Assembly (NCBI GenBank): GCA_030847615.1
Contig: JAUMIR010000002.1
Span: 286,482,028 to 286,546,027, forward strand
Source of the DNA: Gambelia wislizenii
Taxonomy: Eukaryota > Chordata > Lepidosauria > Squamata > Crotaphytidae
Length of the DNA stretch: 64,000 nt
Reading direction: 5' to 3'
The position numbers and the translations under genes are program-made. Shown piece after piece: positions 21,876 to 34,014 of this stretch; within the stretch, counting starts at the first letter, position 1, and each line of letters begins with the position of its first letter. Under the pieces are notes generated by a model. The model was not told where the DNA came from. It saw only the letters and a list, made by a program, of their open reading frames with translations, and did no database searches.

Positions 21876-22512
21876 ATATAAAAAGCGGGAGTATTTTATA
21901 AACCGTAAGACACTGTAATGCATTGTAAAGATAGGCCCATATCCTCAGGTAGGCTAGCAAACAAACTTGTAACTTGCATGTTCTTATTTGCATTGTGAGC
22001 ATGAAGCACAGTTGTGGCAATTTTTGTTTTGCAAGAACTTGTAGCAACACATTTGTTTGTGTTTAACCACTATATTTTTATTACTCTGAAATCAAAACCT
22101 AGAGGGATGGCTGTAGTCATTGAAGGGAAAAAAACCAAGAAGGCATGTACTGGGACCTTCATCATTAACAAACTCATAATGACATTAGATTTTATGGGTC
22201 AATGTCCAAGTTGTTGGGTGCATGCTTGTTTGTGTGTATACACATACAGAACATTGGCATACAAACACACACCAGTTCTTATTATCTGATGTTAAGTCAA
22301 CTTCATCTTACAGCATCAGTATGAATGAGAGACTTTCAAGACACCCTGTCATCAGCAGTCATAGTCAGGTCTTGCAGACTCAGGGCTGTGACTTCCTTGA
22401 CTGAGTCTGTTTACCTGTAGTGAAACTTCCTGTTCCCTACTACATGTTGTTTCACCAAGTGTTACCAGCTTTTCCGGTGAGTCACATCTCATGATATGTC
22501 CAAAGGTTTCTA
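21876..22512. other. Intergenic, no recognised feature
   Basis: Nothing recognised. Confidence 0.4.
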
Positions 22513-22520
22513 GGGACAGT

Positions 22521-22954
22521 CAGGGCCGGTTTAACCTGTCTGCCAAATCAGCATTGGCAGGGGGCCCCGAGGTCAAGAGAGGGCCCCGTGCTGGCCTCCT
22601 TAATCTGATGAAGGAACAGCCAGGAGACAGCCGGGAGGAGCCTCCTTTTACCCTCCTCCTCCAAAAACCTCCTGCTGGCTTTTTTTAAAAAAACAAACAA
22701 AACAGCCTCTCCAAAACTAAAGAGAAAGAGAAAGTAACAGCAGCCCTCCGTGGCAGAAGCTGGAGGGAGAGGCACATCGGAGAGCGTGAGTGTGCGTGTG
22801 TGTGAGAGAGACAGGGAATTTGAGGGTTGTCTCCCTCAGAAAGGGCTTCTTTCTTTCTTTCTTTCTTTCTTTCTTGCCCATGTGCCTTCAAGTCATATGG
22901 GGGCCCCAAAGTAAAACATTGCAGGGGACCCCAAAATTCCTTAAACCGGCCCTG
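22521..22954. mobile_element. hAT non-autonomous element with 8-bp duplication
   Basis: Ends CAGGGCCGGTTTAACC and (other strand) CAGGGCCGGTTTAAGG, flanked by GGGACAGT on both sides (22513-22520, 22955-22962). A (TTTC)n run lies at about 22849-22876. No transposase. Confidence 0.93.
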
Positions 22955-22962
22955 GGGACAGT

Positions 22963-23870
22963 GCAGGCCTGATTTGCTTTAGGACTCATTCATTTGTCAT
23001 TTTAGCCATCAATGGTATCTGTAGGACTCTCCTCTGACACCACATTTCATAGAAGTTGATTCTCTTTCTGTCCCTTTTCTTTACTGTCTGGCTTTCACCA
23101 TACATAGAAATCAGAAATGCTATGGCACAGATTATTCTGACTTTGGTATTTGATTATATATCTTTACACTTGAGTAAACACCTATACATGCACGCATTTC
23201 TATCCATCTGGTCTGATAGTCCATATATTTTCAGTTAAGCTAAAAAGAAAGATGCAGCGGACACAAAGAAACCCAATGTCTGCAATGACTTTTCCAGTTC
23301 TTCGCACCAGCTGGGAGTGGCTTTAATTAACACAGCTCTCAGACTCCTGAGTGATGATGGATTTGGCAGGGTAGTATGGGAACAGCTGCCTCAGTAACAA
23401 CTCCAAAGTAAATAATCATCACTGTTATCTGAACTCGCAAAGACACCCAAGAGCTGTTACAATAAATGGCGCATGTGCTAATATAAACTGATATCTTTAC
23501 AACAGTGGAGCATTGCTCTCTTTTTTTCTAATGAGCCAACAACAGTTCGGTCCCAGGGCACCAGTAGGATTTCCTCTCTTCCCCCTCATCCCCTTGGGAG
23601 GCTGCTGAATGCAGCTGAATAGAAACAGCCATGTATATATTATTCATGCCTCTCTGAAAGACAAAGGTGGGAGCGGAGTGCTTGTACAGAACACATACAA
23701 CAGGGATCCCTGGGTTTGGTTTGGTTTGGTTATGCCCAGGAACGGAAGAGATTTTTGGACATGTTGGGACAGTGCTTTATTCTCTACTGCTTGTAACAAC
23801 AACAAAGTAGATAATTTTAAAAAAACACCTTTTCTTCCCTGTTGCTCAGCTGAAGCAAACAATTTAACTG
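22963..23870. other. Intergenic, no recognised feature
   Basis: About 900 bp; no gene or repeat recognised. The part around 23250-23500 looks unique and moderately balanced in base composition. Confidence 0.4.
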
Positions 23871-24284
23871 TGGCTGTATTTACACGGGCAAATATTCCCC
23901 TAAATATACCGCTAAGATTGCTCATTGTTCCCATGGATCAAACCACAGTATCGCCTCATTCAGAAGGGGGGAAGTCAAAATACCCAAATGTAGCGTGACA
24001 AGGGATGTCGCTATTTTTGCCGGTTTATTTGAAAAGTAGAGCGACTCAGCGCATTATTGCTAGTGTGAACGGCAAGTCCATGTGAATTACCAGCAATCTT
24101 CCCGATACAGTTGCAACAGCGCTGCACTGTGATTGGTTCTTATGATGAAGGGGTGGGCTGGCTAGATGTGGAGCCAGGAGGGAGACTCAGGAAATCTTAA
24201 AATCCTTGCTTGCTTTAAACATCCAGCCAACCGGCTTGCTTTTAGCATGGGAAAAGCACTGCAGAGCAAAGGAATCCTAGCCAG

Positions 24285-24322
<38 letters not shown>

Positions 24323-24900
24323 CTGCTTTCCACTTAATTATTCATCTCCTCCATGGTCTCCCTCCTTTTTTGCAGATGAAGGTACCCTCCTCTCCATCTT
24401 CTGCTGCCTTTAATGATAATGATAGAGCTTCCTGGCCATCCCCCGCAACCTTTGCCAAAACTCATCCAAATTAGCCATAAATCTTAAGAACTATTCACCC
24501 CTGTTCCGAAAGGTCGGAAATCCGGAATTTCGCTCACTTTATTCTGTCCTGTAACTGGCCCCTTTGTCAATCAGCTGTTAAGCAAGGAGAAAAAAACCTT
24601 CCATTTGGAGTTTGATTTGTGGGCAGGGAGCTGGGGGGAAATGGCATTCTTTGCCTCTAAGCTGTTAAGCACACGGAGTTGGGGCCAGGGCAGACATTCC
24701 TATGACATTCCTTTGTCTCCTCTCCAATGCTTGGCCACGCCCCCACCACATTTGGCTGTGTGAATCTCAAAGCAAGAAAAACCAAACAGCAACAAAATAC
24801 AGCTGTTTCCTCCATAGACCGTGTAAACTACCCACCACTGATGCGGAAAAGCGTTAAAGTGCAATTTATCGTAATAAAACCTGCCGTGTAAATGCAGCCC
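23871..24900 (+). mobile_element. 1.03-kb non-autonomous DNA transposon with 3-bp duplication
   Basis: Left end TGGCTGTATTTACACGGGCA and right end (other strand) GGGCTGCATTTACACGGC, flanked by CTG (23868-23870 and 24901-24903). Same family and almost the same length as 20166-21196. It holds a (TG)n run at about 24288-24321. No transposase. Confidence 0.88.
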
Positions 24901-25159
24901 CTGTTTTCTTCCATTCAACCTTTGTTATTCTTGTCTCACCTTTTCCTGCTTTCATTCCTCCCTTCTGTCTTTTCTGTTGAACCTACTGCTGAACTTTAGT
25001 TTGGAAGCTCCTTGGGGCAAGGAACAGATGCCCCCTAGCCATGAGACTGGAAAGCATAGTATAAATGGATTTGCATTGTATAAATTACAACTTGTATAGA
25101 CTACTAACTTTGTTAACTGATTTATGATTTAAATCATAACAGTTGACAATAACAGATGA
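24901..25159. other. Intergenic, no clear feature
   Basis: About 25010-25080 loosely resembles a SINE 3' end (CTCCTTGGGGCAAGGAACAG, GTATAAATGG); otherwise nothing. Confidence 0.3.
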
Positions 25160-25275
25160 GTTTTCTTTCACCAGAGGTGTTTAAACAGAGGATAGGCAGC
25201 CATCTGTCAGGGATCCCTGCACTGCAGAACTTGCATTGAGCACAGACTTGAATTGGGTGACCTCTATGATTCTGT
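25160..25275 (+). mobile_element. CR1 3' fragment, old
   Basis: AGAGGTGTTTAAACAGAGGA, GGCAGCCATCTGTCAGGGAT and GGGTGACCTCTATGATTCTG follow the CR1 3' UTR. Confidence 0.7.
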
Positions 25276-26442
25276 CCAACCAGCACCAGGAAACATTCGT
25301 TTTTGGACTACAACTCCCAGAATTTCCTCAGACAGCAAGGGGGTTCTGGGAGTAGTAGTCTAAGAATTAATTTTTCTAAGCTCTGCTTCCAACTCAGATG
25401 ATTCTGACAATAACAAGTTGGTACAAGACACTTATGAAGTCAAAGATACTTGTGTGGCATCTCTGCTACACCAGTATTAATGCTTTTGGAACACCATCCG
25501 TGGGGAAGTTTTCCTGTGCTTTACATACCTTATTTCAATGGGTTTTCTGCAGAAAAAGCTCTCCAAACTTTCTGCCTCATAGGTGAGTCCTATCTCCACT
25601 GCTTTTAAAGGCCCCTGAAATCCATCACTTGAAGCAACAACCCCACTTTCTTTTATGCTGGGGCCTGTGGTAAATGCATACAGTGACAAATAAATGTCTG
25701 AACAACAAAATATAGAGATTCATTGCCATTTTTTCCTATCAGCTTTTAATTTCCTATCAGCTATGGGCATTTGTGTGTGTTTTTCACTTAATCATTGTTG
25801 ATTTTTTTCAAGCATCCTAACAAGTAGGTAAGGAATAAGTGGGAAGTTGAATTAATGCTGGAACGTTGTGTTGGGAATGTTGTGTTGGGAAATACAGTTG
25901 CAGCCCAAGCCAAGAGCATTAGAACCACCACATAGCCTGGAGCCAAGACAAGTTTGCAGTACATCCCACACAAATTCAAAAGGATTATTAGCAAATGTTG
26001 CAAGGGAATCCACTCCTGGTATTAAGGCCAGAACATTATGACAAGCTGATTATCACAGCCTTGCATAACCACCTCCACTTTCCTAATAATTTTACAGCCA
26101 ATCCTATGCATGTTTATCCATTTCAATGGGGCATTTATTTGTTTGTTTATTTGTTTGCTGCATTTTTAGACTACCTGATATGCAAAGTTCTCTGGAATGT
26201 ATCAATGGCTAGAGAGAGCACATAATAAATCTGAAATAAAACCAGCTTGAAAGACTGAAAACACCACAGAAAACCAAATTAAACAGCACAATGAAAGAGT
26301 GCTAAAAGCTATAACAGGTGAACACATGCTGAGTATGTTGGGGACATCTTCAGTTCCTCCCAACCTTCAACAGGATACACTAGCATACTTCATTGACCAG
26401 AAGTGATATTTCAGGTAACTGGAGCTCACTTCTAGACATTTC
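25276..26442. other. Intergenic, small MITE traces only
   Basis: About 25290-25370 has a mirrored GACTACAACTCCCAGAATTT and TCTGGGAGTAGTAGTC, an old MITE remnant. The rest is unrecognised. Confidence 0.4.
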
Positions 26443-26452
26443 TAGTTAGTTT

Positions 26453-26627
26453 GCTGTTGTTATATACCTTCAAGTCAACTCCAGCTTATGGTGAACCTAT
26501 CCGAAGACAAGATGAGAAGATATGATTTGGCCAAGGGCATCCAGTGGGTTTCCACAGCTGAATGGAGACTAACCCTGGTCTCCTGGACTCCTAGTCCAAC
26601 ACTCAAACCACTACATCACACTGTCTT
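26453..26627 (-). mobile_element. Sauria-type SINE (diverged), with duplication
   Basis: Reads in reverse as the SINE: CCTAGTCCAACACTCAAACC, CAAGGGCATCCAGTGGGTTT, CTTCAAGTCAACTCCAGCTT. The target duplication TAGTTAGTTT is present on both sides (26443-26452 and 26628-26637). Confidence 0.88.
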
Positions 26628-26637
26628 TAGTTAGTTT

Positions 26638-27225
26638 CTTTGAGGAAGGATTGAAAAATGTGTATAGGCCAAATCCTGTATTAGATCTACTTTATGCAGG
26701 AAAAAGTTATTTTGGGCTTTTTTGAGAAAACAATTAGAATCTAGGGCCAATGTCATATGGGACACACACCACCAGTTTTTACCCTTGAACTCAAAGCATT
26801 TAAATGTCTTTGAGAGAAGAAGGTCTTGCTGTCAAACACAGCCATAAGCTAGGCACTAGGTAATCCTCTCTGCAAGGACATTCAATAAACAGGATGTCAC
26901 CTGCTACTGAAAAGACTTTCTGTTTTGTAAGTACCCACTTTACCTCCTTTGGCTGGAGTGTTTGGTGTAGGATCTTCAACAATGATAATAAGGTCCAGCT
27001 AGGTAGATAGGGGAGAAAGCATTCCTTCAAGTAACCTGGCCTTGAGTCTTTAGGGCTTGAAAAGCTGAGACCTTGATTTGGGCCTGGCAATGGATATGCT
27101 GCTGGTGGAGCTGGCAAGGTCCTGCCATATTGTGATCAGAGCATTCAGTTCCAGTTAGCAGTGTAACTGTCCTGTCTTGGCCCAGCTGAAAGGATGGGTC
27201 ATTTCTAAAGGCAGTTCCACATATA
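26638..27225. other. Intergenic, no recognised feature
   Basis: Nothing recognised. Confidence 0.4.
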
Positions 27226-27599
27226 CATACTCTCCAACATTTCACAAATTGAAAACTAGGGCACATGTGGCAAAGCAATATCAGAGTGAGGACAAGATAG
27301 CAAAGGTTATGAATGAGAACACACAAGCTAAGAAAGGCTGCAGCAGTTTGCTTTTGCCTGGGCCTACTTGGAAGGGCAAGATTCTGCCCCTCCCTTCCTC
27401 TACCCCTTGCTGAGTTAATTGAGTGCAAAGTGGTTTTGCACTTTAAACTCAGTTTACAGCAGATGAAGTAAACTGAGGACAAAAGGGAAAAGTAGAAGGA
27501 GGAGAGAGAAACTGGGACATTTTAAAAGCAGTTGAAAAAATGGGAGGACAGAGGATTAATCCCTGTCCCTGAAAAATTATGACAGTTGGAGGGTATGCA
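27226..27599. mobile_element. Inverted-repeat element, 'CATACCCTCCAAC' family
   Basis: Left end ACATACTCTCCAACATTTCA and right end (other strand) GCATACCCTCCAACTGTCAT. The interior (AAGAAAGGCTGCAGCAGTTT, GGAAGGGCAAGATT, TTGCTGAGTTAATTGAGT) recurs at 37353-37950. No coding capacity. Confidence 0.75.
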
Positions 27600-28633
27600 T
27601 ATAATGCATTGAACCATCCAAATGGGAGGTACCTAAGCATTAATAACAGTTGCAATACTATCTTTCTTAGGCTGCTTTATCAACCTAAAGATTGTAATAT
27701 GTATTTATGCATATATATATATGTATGATATTAATCTCTCATCCTTTGCCCAAAGAGCTCAAGAGTGGCTGTTTTCAGTCTTTTCATATCAAGTGGAGGC
27801 ATTTGTGATCATCCAGATGTTGCCATTCAAAGCTGAACTGGATTTAAGGTCACAGGTTAGGGATCCACTATGGTCTCATTTCCTGGCACTCATACGTGTT
27901 AAATGGCTTTCTGTGTTTATATGTGGGACAGGTTTCTGGGTCTTATGTGGAGAATAGCATGAAAAATGCTCAGTGCAAAAACAACACAAAGTACCAAGCA
28001 GGACTTACTGGGTGGCCTGAATACCCGAAATCAAATATCACACTTCTAAGTATGGAGGAAATCCAGGTTGAAACACTTTCCAGAGTAGTATCTTTCAGAG
28101 TGCTGAATGTGTGCTGAAAACATTTATACCCTTGGGGTTTGTTACAGCTATCTTTGCCAGTAAATGTCAAATGATCTCCATGACTGACTAACACCATAGT
28201 TGAAATGACAATGTACTTCTGTAGTTGTAGCTACTCTTGACATCAGTGTTCAGATTGATATTAAAGTAGCAGTCTTTGCATAGGTTTTTGTCACTTATCA
28301 GTTGAGACCTCAGAGAAGAATAACTGTGTTCTGGGCTGATGAATACTCTTATGCACATTTGCCCTGGAGGCTGCTGGTTTGCATTTCTGGGCATGCTGCC
28401 TTTTGTACATCATCAATGGCTAATGTTTAAACAGTTCCTTCTGTTTAGTCTAGCTCATCTGGGTGTTGCCTGAAAAGCATTCTGCCATAATGTAATTTGC
28501 TGCAGAGATATGGCCCTCATACTGAACTCAGACTAGATTCTGTGACTAGTTCTTGAAACTCAGGCGATGAAGAGAAAAGACATTTTCCTTGTGCTTAAGC
28601 CCCAGTACTAAAAAAAAAAAGAAAAAAAAAGAA
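27600..28633. other. Intergenic, no recognised feature
   Basis: About 1 kb with no gene or repeat recognised. Confidence 0.4.
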
Positions 28634-28890
28634 TGGAGCTGAGTGTGCCAGCATCCACTGCCCACCCCACCCCAGTTCTTGTCAGCACCTACATATAGAG
28701 GGCAGCTGCATGTAAAGAAGACCTCCTCTATCTCTTCTCTCTTCAAGATTTTAAAACTGTGGAAAAAAGAGGGCTCTAAAATCTCAACAGAGAACCTTGA
28801 CAGACAAGGATGTTCCCCTTTCCAGAGAGTTGCCCTCTATATGTAGAAGGCAACAAGAACAATTAGCACACAGCTAGCACACTCAGCCCC
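28634..28890. repeat. Imperfect palindrome, about 255 bp
   Basis: GGAGCTGAGTGTGCCAGC (28634-28651) is mirrored by GCTAGCACACTCAGCCCC (ending about 28889), and CTACATATAGAGGGCA (28689-28704) by TGCCCTCTATATGTAG (28831-28846). Likely a palindromic MITE. Confidence 0.75.
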
Positions 28891-29681
28891 GCTCTCCTGA
28901 TCACATGTAGAACTTTATAGAGGAGTAGCACAGGGATAAACAGTGATGTAACTTTGACCTACTGACATCTGCACCATGGAAACATTGGTTTCAGAGGGCA
29001 TATGCTTTTGGTACTTAGCTCTGAAATAAAAATACAGTGTCAGCTTCAAGCCAATAAGGACCAAGGCCAATAGTTCAAGTCTAGCAGGAATGCCACCGCT
29101 GCAGATCCTTCAACAAACCCAACCATGTTTGCAAAATGATACTCCAGGTGGGGAGTATCTACCAACTCAAGGTTGGTACTCTAGCCAAAAGTTGGCCAAG
29201 GTTCACTGAGGTGGTCAGTCAGAGGGGCAGGGGACACATAACTGAAGGCTTAACCATATCCTTAAATTGCTCCAAACCGAAAACTTGGTGTGATAAAGGT
29301 GGTTGTTGTGCTAGAACCCTTCTCCCTGATATGGTAAGATTCCATGTGCAGGGATTTTTATGTTGGTCCTTTTTTGGTACGGAGGAACATGTATGTAAAT
29401 CTCCACCTGCAGTCTGAAGTGCTACAGTCCAAACACAGGCTTACAGCTTCTGAAAAATATAGGTTCTCCCAAACACACTTCCAGTTGCCTGATGAGCAGG
29501 CAGAGGACCAGATAAATTAGGAAGATAGTCAAAGGTATGCAGGATACAGACAGCAGACAAAATGAGAGCCAAATCAGCAAAAGCAAGGCAGGAAATTAAC
29601 TCAATGGTCATATGTTGGAATAACTGGTACAGAACCACCCTGGTTTGTTAAATAATCCTGGCAACCAAATAAGGTACAGTC
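28891..29681. other. Intergenic, no recognised feature
   Basis: Nothing recognised. Confidence 0.4.
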
Positions 29682-30305
29682 TCTCTCTGGCTTTTCTTCG
29701 CAAACGAAGATTCAGGAAGGACTCATCCCGTGCTTTCTGCAAGCGCGCTGATGACTAAAAAGGCCAATCCGAGATAAACAAGTCCGGTTGCAAAAAGCAC
29801 AGCAGAAGGTCTCCTTGGGTGATGTTTTTGGGTTGTGATTCTTTCTGCGTTGTCGTTTCTCTTCAAGACTTGTTCGTCGTGAGTTCTCAAATAAGGCTGC
29901 AGCATTGTGGATAGTGCGTCTCCATGCCTCCCGATGTGAGGCCAGGGCGGACCACTGTTGGTGATCAATTTGGCCGAGCCTGAGATGTTGTTTCAGGGAG
30001 TCTTTGTATTGCTTTTTTGGAGCGCCCCTCTTACGCTGACCCGTGGCGAGTTCACCGTAGAGTAGTATTTTTGGGAGGCGATGGTCCTCCATCCTAGAAA
30101 CGTGCCCTGCCCAGCGCAGCTACGTTCTCAATATCATGGCCTCAATGCTGGTTATTCCTGCTTGCTCAAGGACAGCAACATTCGTCACATAGTCAGTCCA
30201 GTGTATATTTAGGATTGTGCGTAGACAGCGCTGATGAAAGCGCTCGAGGAGTCGTAGGTGGTGGCGATAGGTGACCCATGTTTCAGATCCATAAAGGAGG
30301 TAGTT
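29682..30305 (-). mobile_element. Non-LTR retrotransposon, C-terminal ORF2 with Cys2-His-Cys finger
   Basis: The minus-strand frames read LLYGSETWVTYRHHLRLLERFHQRC, TNVAVLEQAGITSIEAMILRT and then, after a one-base change of frame near 30115, MEDHRLPKILLYGELATGQR and REAWRRTIHN. The C-terminal finger is intact here: C-x2-C-x12-H-x3-C in the stretch FCCAFCNRTCLSRIGLFSHQ. It is the sister of 1640-2500 and less damaged. The 5' part is lost at about 30300. Confidence 0.8.
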
Positions 30306-31089
30306 GGCAAGCAAATGAGGCACAGTGGCATTGAAACAAAGTGTCAGATATCCAGCCAAGGGTCTCACTGCTGACATTCAGTAACATCCATTGCAAGATA
30401 GCAGGATGTGTCTCATTTTCAGATATACAGAATTCCTCTGTCAGGTTAGCTCAGAGTTTGGAAAAGTTACTTTTTAAGACTACAACTCCCACAAGCTTCC
30501 AACCACTGGCTATGGTGGTTCCAGATTTGGGGATTTATAGTCCCCAAAAGTAACATTTCTATGCTCTGGCCTAGCCAATTCCTTGCAGGACACATACATT
30601 AAGCAGCACTTTGGGGGACACAAAGACTCATGGAATGAACATATTGGGGACCACAAAATATTCTTTCATGGCCCCATTTCTCCTAGGTAGTACAGAGTTC
30701 GAGAAACAAGGGTTCCCCTAGGGAGAAGAGAGTATTGGACAGTTCAGAATACACTCCAGTTAGCAAGCTGGAAGAAATGGATGCACAGGTTGTCATCTCG
30801 TCTCTTCTGCCAGTTGAAGGGCATGGTCCAGGAAGGGAGAGGAAAATAGTCAATGTAAACAACTGGCTCCATAGATGGTGTCGCTGAGACCAATTTGGAT
30901 TCTTGGATCATGGGCTACGGTTCCATGAGGGGGGACTTCTGGCAAGGGATGGGGTGCATCTCACAATAGTTGGCAGAAACAATTTTGCAGCAGTCTCAAC
31001 AATTTGATCAGGAGGGCTTTAAACTGAACCAATGGGGGAGGGAGACAGTATTCTGGAAGGCAAAAGGGCTGGAGAAAATAGTCAAACTG
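30306..31089. other. Intergenic; may include CR1 5' sequence
   Basis: No feature recognised until the CR1 coding start; the last 300 bp may be CR1 5' UTR or upstream reading frame. Confidence 0.35.
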
Positions 31090-34014
31090 TCATAGAGGGA
31101 ACAAGGCAAACAGTGCAAGGACCCAACAGTGGGAGGTAAAAAAAACTTGCACAGGCAGCAAGTAAAGGGAACACATGGTCTTAGATGTCACTATGCTAAT
31201 GCTCAGAGCATGGGAAATAAGCAAGATGAACTTGAACTCCTAGCACAACAAAGCAAATATGATATAATGGGCATTACTGAAACCTGGTGGGATGAGTCTC
31301 ATGACTGGAATGTAGGAATAGAGGGATATAACCTTTATAAGAGAAACAGGCCAAACAGGAAAGGAGGAGGAATAGCATTATATATCAGGGCTATTTACAC
31401 CAGTGAAGAGATCCATGACATCAATAGTGGAAGCCAGGTGGAAAGCATTTGGATAAAAATTAAAGGGGAGGGAAACAACAGGGATGTTATTGTGGGACTC
31501 TACTACAGACCTCCAAGTCAGACAGAGGAATTGGATGATGCCTTTCTAGAACAGATGACCACACACACAGAAAGGAGAGATGTAGTAGTGATGGATGACT
31601 TCAACTATCCTGATATTTGCTGGCAATCTAACTCAACCAAAACTTCAAGGTCTAGCAAATTCCTTACTTGCCTGGAAGACAATTTCATGGTCCAAAAGGT
31701 GGAAGAGGCAACAAGGGGGTCAGCTATTTTAGATCTGATCCTAACCAACAGGGGTAACTTGGTTAAGGGGTACAAGTGGTGGGATCCTTAGGTGAGAGTG
31801 ATCATGTTCTGTTGGAGTTTGTTATACAATGGAAAGGAGAAGCCAGGCATAGTCAGACAAGCATTCTAGACTTTACAAGAGCTGATTTCAATAAACTCAG
31901 GGAAATACTGGGGGTGATCCCATGGTCAGAAATACTAAAAGAGAAGAGACCTCAAGACGGATGGGACTTTCTCAAAAGGGAGATACTGAAGGCACAATTT
32001 CAAACAGTACCATCGAGGAAGACAAATGGGAGGTGTCTCAAGAAACCAGGATGGATGACTAAAGAACTTTCAATGGAGTTTTAAACGGAACATGTATAGG
32101 AAATGGAAAAAGGGAGAAATCACCAAAGAAGAATTCAAACAGATAGCGAACACATGTAGGAGTAAAGTCAGAAAAGCTAAAGTGCAGAATGAGCTCAGGC
32201 TCGCTAGAGAGGTTAGGAACAATAAAAAGGGTTTTTTTTGGGTATGTCCACAGCAAAAGGAAGAAGGAAACGGTAGGGCCACTATGTGGAGAAGATGGCA
32301 AAATGCTAACGGGACGGAGAAAAGGCAGAATTACTCAACACCTTCTTTGCCTCAGTGTTTTCAGAAAAGCAAAAGGGTGATCAACCTGAGCATAATGGAA
32401 CAGAGGACACAATAGGAAAAATCCAGCCCAGAATAAGTAAAGAGGTAGTACAGGAATACCTTCTTAATCTAAATGAATTTAAATCTCCAGGACCAGATGA
32501 ACTACATCCAAGGGTATTAAAAGAGCTGGCAAATGTAATCTCAGAGCCATTGGCAATAATCTTTGAGAACTGAACAGGAGAAGTTCCAGCAGACTGGAGG
32601 AGGGCAAACATTGTCCCCATCTTCAAAAAGGGGAAAAAAGACAATCCCAACAATTATTGTCCAGTTAGTCTGACATCAATATCAGGGAAGATTCTAGAGC
32701 AGATCATTAAACAGAGAGTCTGTGAACATTTAGAAGGCAATGCCATAATCACAAAAAGTCAACATAGGTTTCAAAGAAATAAGTCACGCCAGACTAATCT
32801 GATCTCTTTTTTTGATAACATTACCAGCTTGGTAGATGAAGGGAACGCTGTGGATATCGCATACTTTGATTTCAGTAAAGCCTTTGACAAGGTTCCCCAT
32901 GACATTCTTGCAAACAAGCTTGTAAAATGTGGGCTAGACAAGTTAACTGTTAAATGGATTTGTAATTGGTTGACCAGCCAAACCCAAAGGGTGCTCCTCA
33001 GTGGCTCCTCTTCATCTTGGAAAGATGTGACCAGTGGGGTGCTACAGGGTTCTGTCCTGGGCCCAGTGCTATTCAACATCTTTATCAATGACTTCGATGA
33101 GGGAATGGAGGGTATGCTTATTAAGTTTGCAGATGACACCAAATTAGGAGGAGTAGCTAATACCCTAGAGGACAGGATCAAAATTCAGAATAACCTGAAT
33201 AGACTAGAAAGCTGGGCCAAAGCTAACAAAATGATATTCAATATGGAGAAATGTAAGGAACTGCACTTAGGATGGAAAAATGAAATGCATAGATACAGGA
33301 TGGGGGAGACCTGGTTGAATGAGACTACGTGCGAAAGGGATCTAGGAGTCCTAGTAGACCACAAGTTGAACATGAGTCAACAGTGTGATGCGGCAGCTGA
33401 AAAGGCCAATGCGATTTTGGGCTGCATCAATAGAAGTATAGTATCTAGATCAAGGGAAGTAATAGTGCCACTCTATTCTGCCTTGGTCAGGCCTCACCTA
33501 GAATACTGTGTCCAGTTCTGGGCCACACAATTCAAAAAGGATATTGACAAATTGGAGCATGTCCAGAGGAGGGCGACTAAAATGGTGACAGGTCTGGAAA
33601 CCATGCCTTATGAGGAAAGACTTAGGGAGCTGGGTATTTTTAGTCTGGAAAAAAGACGGTTAAGGGGCGATATGATAGCCCTGTTTAAGTATTTGAAGGG
33701 GTGTCACATTGAGGATGGAGCAAGCTTGTTTTCTGCTGCTCCAGAGACTAGAACATGGAGCAATGGATGCAAGCTCCAGGAACCTCCACCTCAACATTAG
33801 GAGGAACTTTCTGACAGTAAGAGCTGTTCGGCAGTGGAACACACTCCCTCGGAGCGTGGTGGGGTCTCCTTCCTTGGAGGTCTTTAAACAGAGGCTGGAT
33901 GGCCATCTGTCGGGGATGCTTTGATTGTGATTTCCTGCATGGCAGGGGGTTGGACTGGATTGCCCTCGTGGTCTCTTCCAACTCTACAATTCTGTGATTC
34001 TATGATTCTAACCT
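31090..34014 (+). mobile_element. CR1 LINE, nearly complete ORF2 region, frameshifted
   Basis: The most complete LINE here. Order: endonuclease (31129-31791; MGNKQDELELLAQQSKYDIM, GITETWWDESHDWN, VGLYYRPPSQ); linker (31776-32573); reverse transcriptase (32829-33800; DFSKAFDKVPHDIL, SGVLQGSVLGPVLFNIFIND and the catalytic FADDTKLGG); C-terminal CR1 domain ([19 protein letters not shown]). The frame changes at several points (near 31780, 32090 and 32360), and a TGA at 32571-32573 separates the linker from the RT. The last frame ends at 33800, before the 3' UTR and a CTGTGATTCTATGATTCTA tail at about 33990-34014. Dead as a unit but young looking. Confidence 0.95.

Noticed and set aside
31129..33800. 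Host endonuclease/reverse-transcriptase gene
   Set aside because: All motifs are CR1 LINE, with frame changes, a stop, and the CR1 tail.
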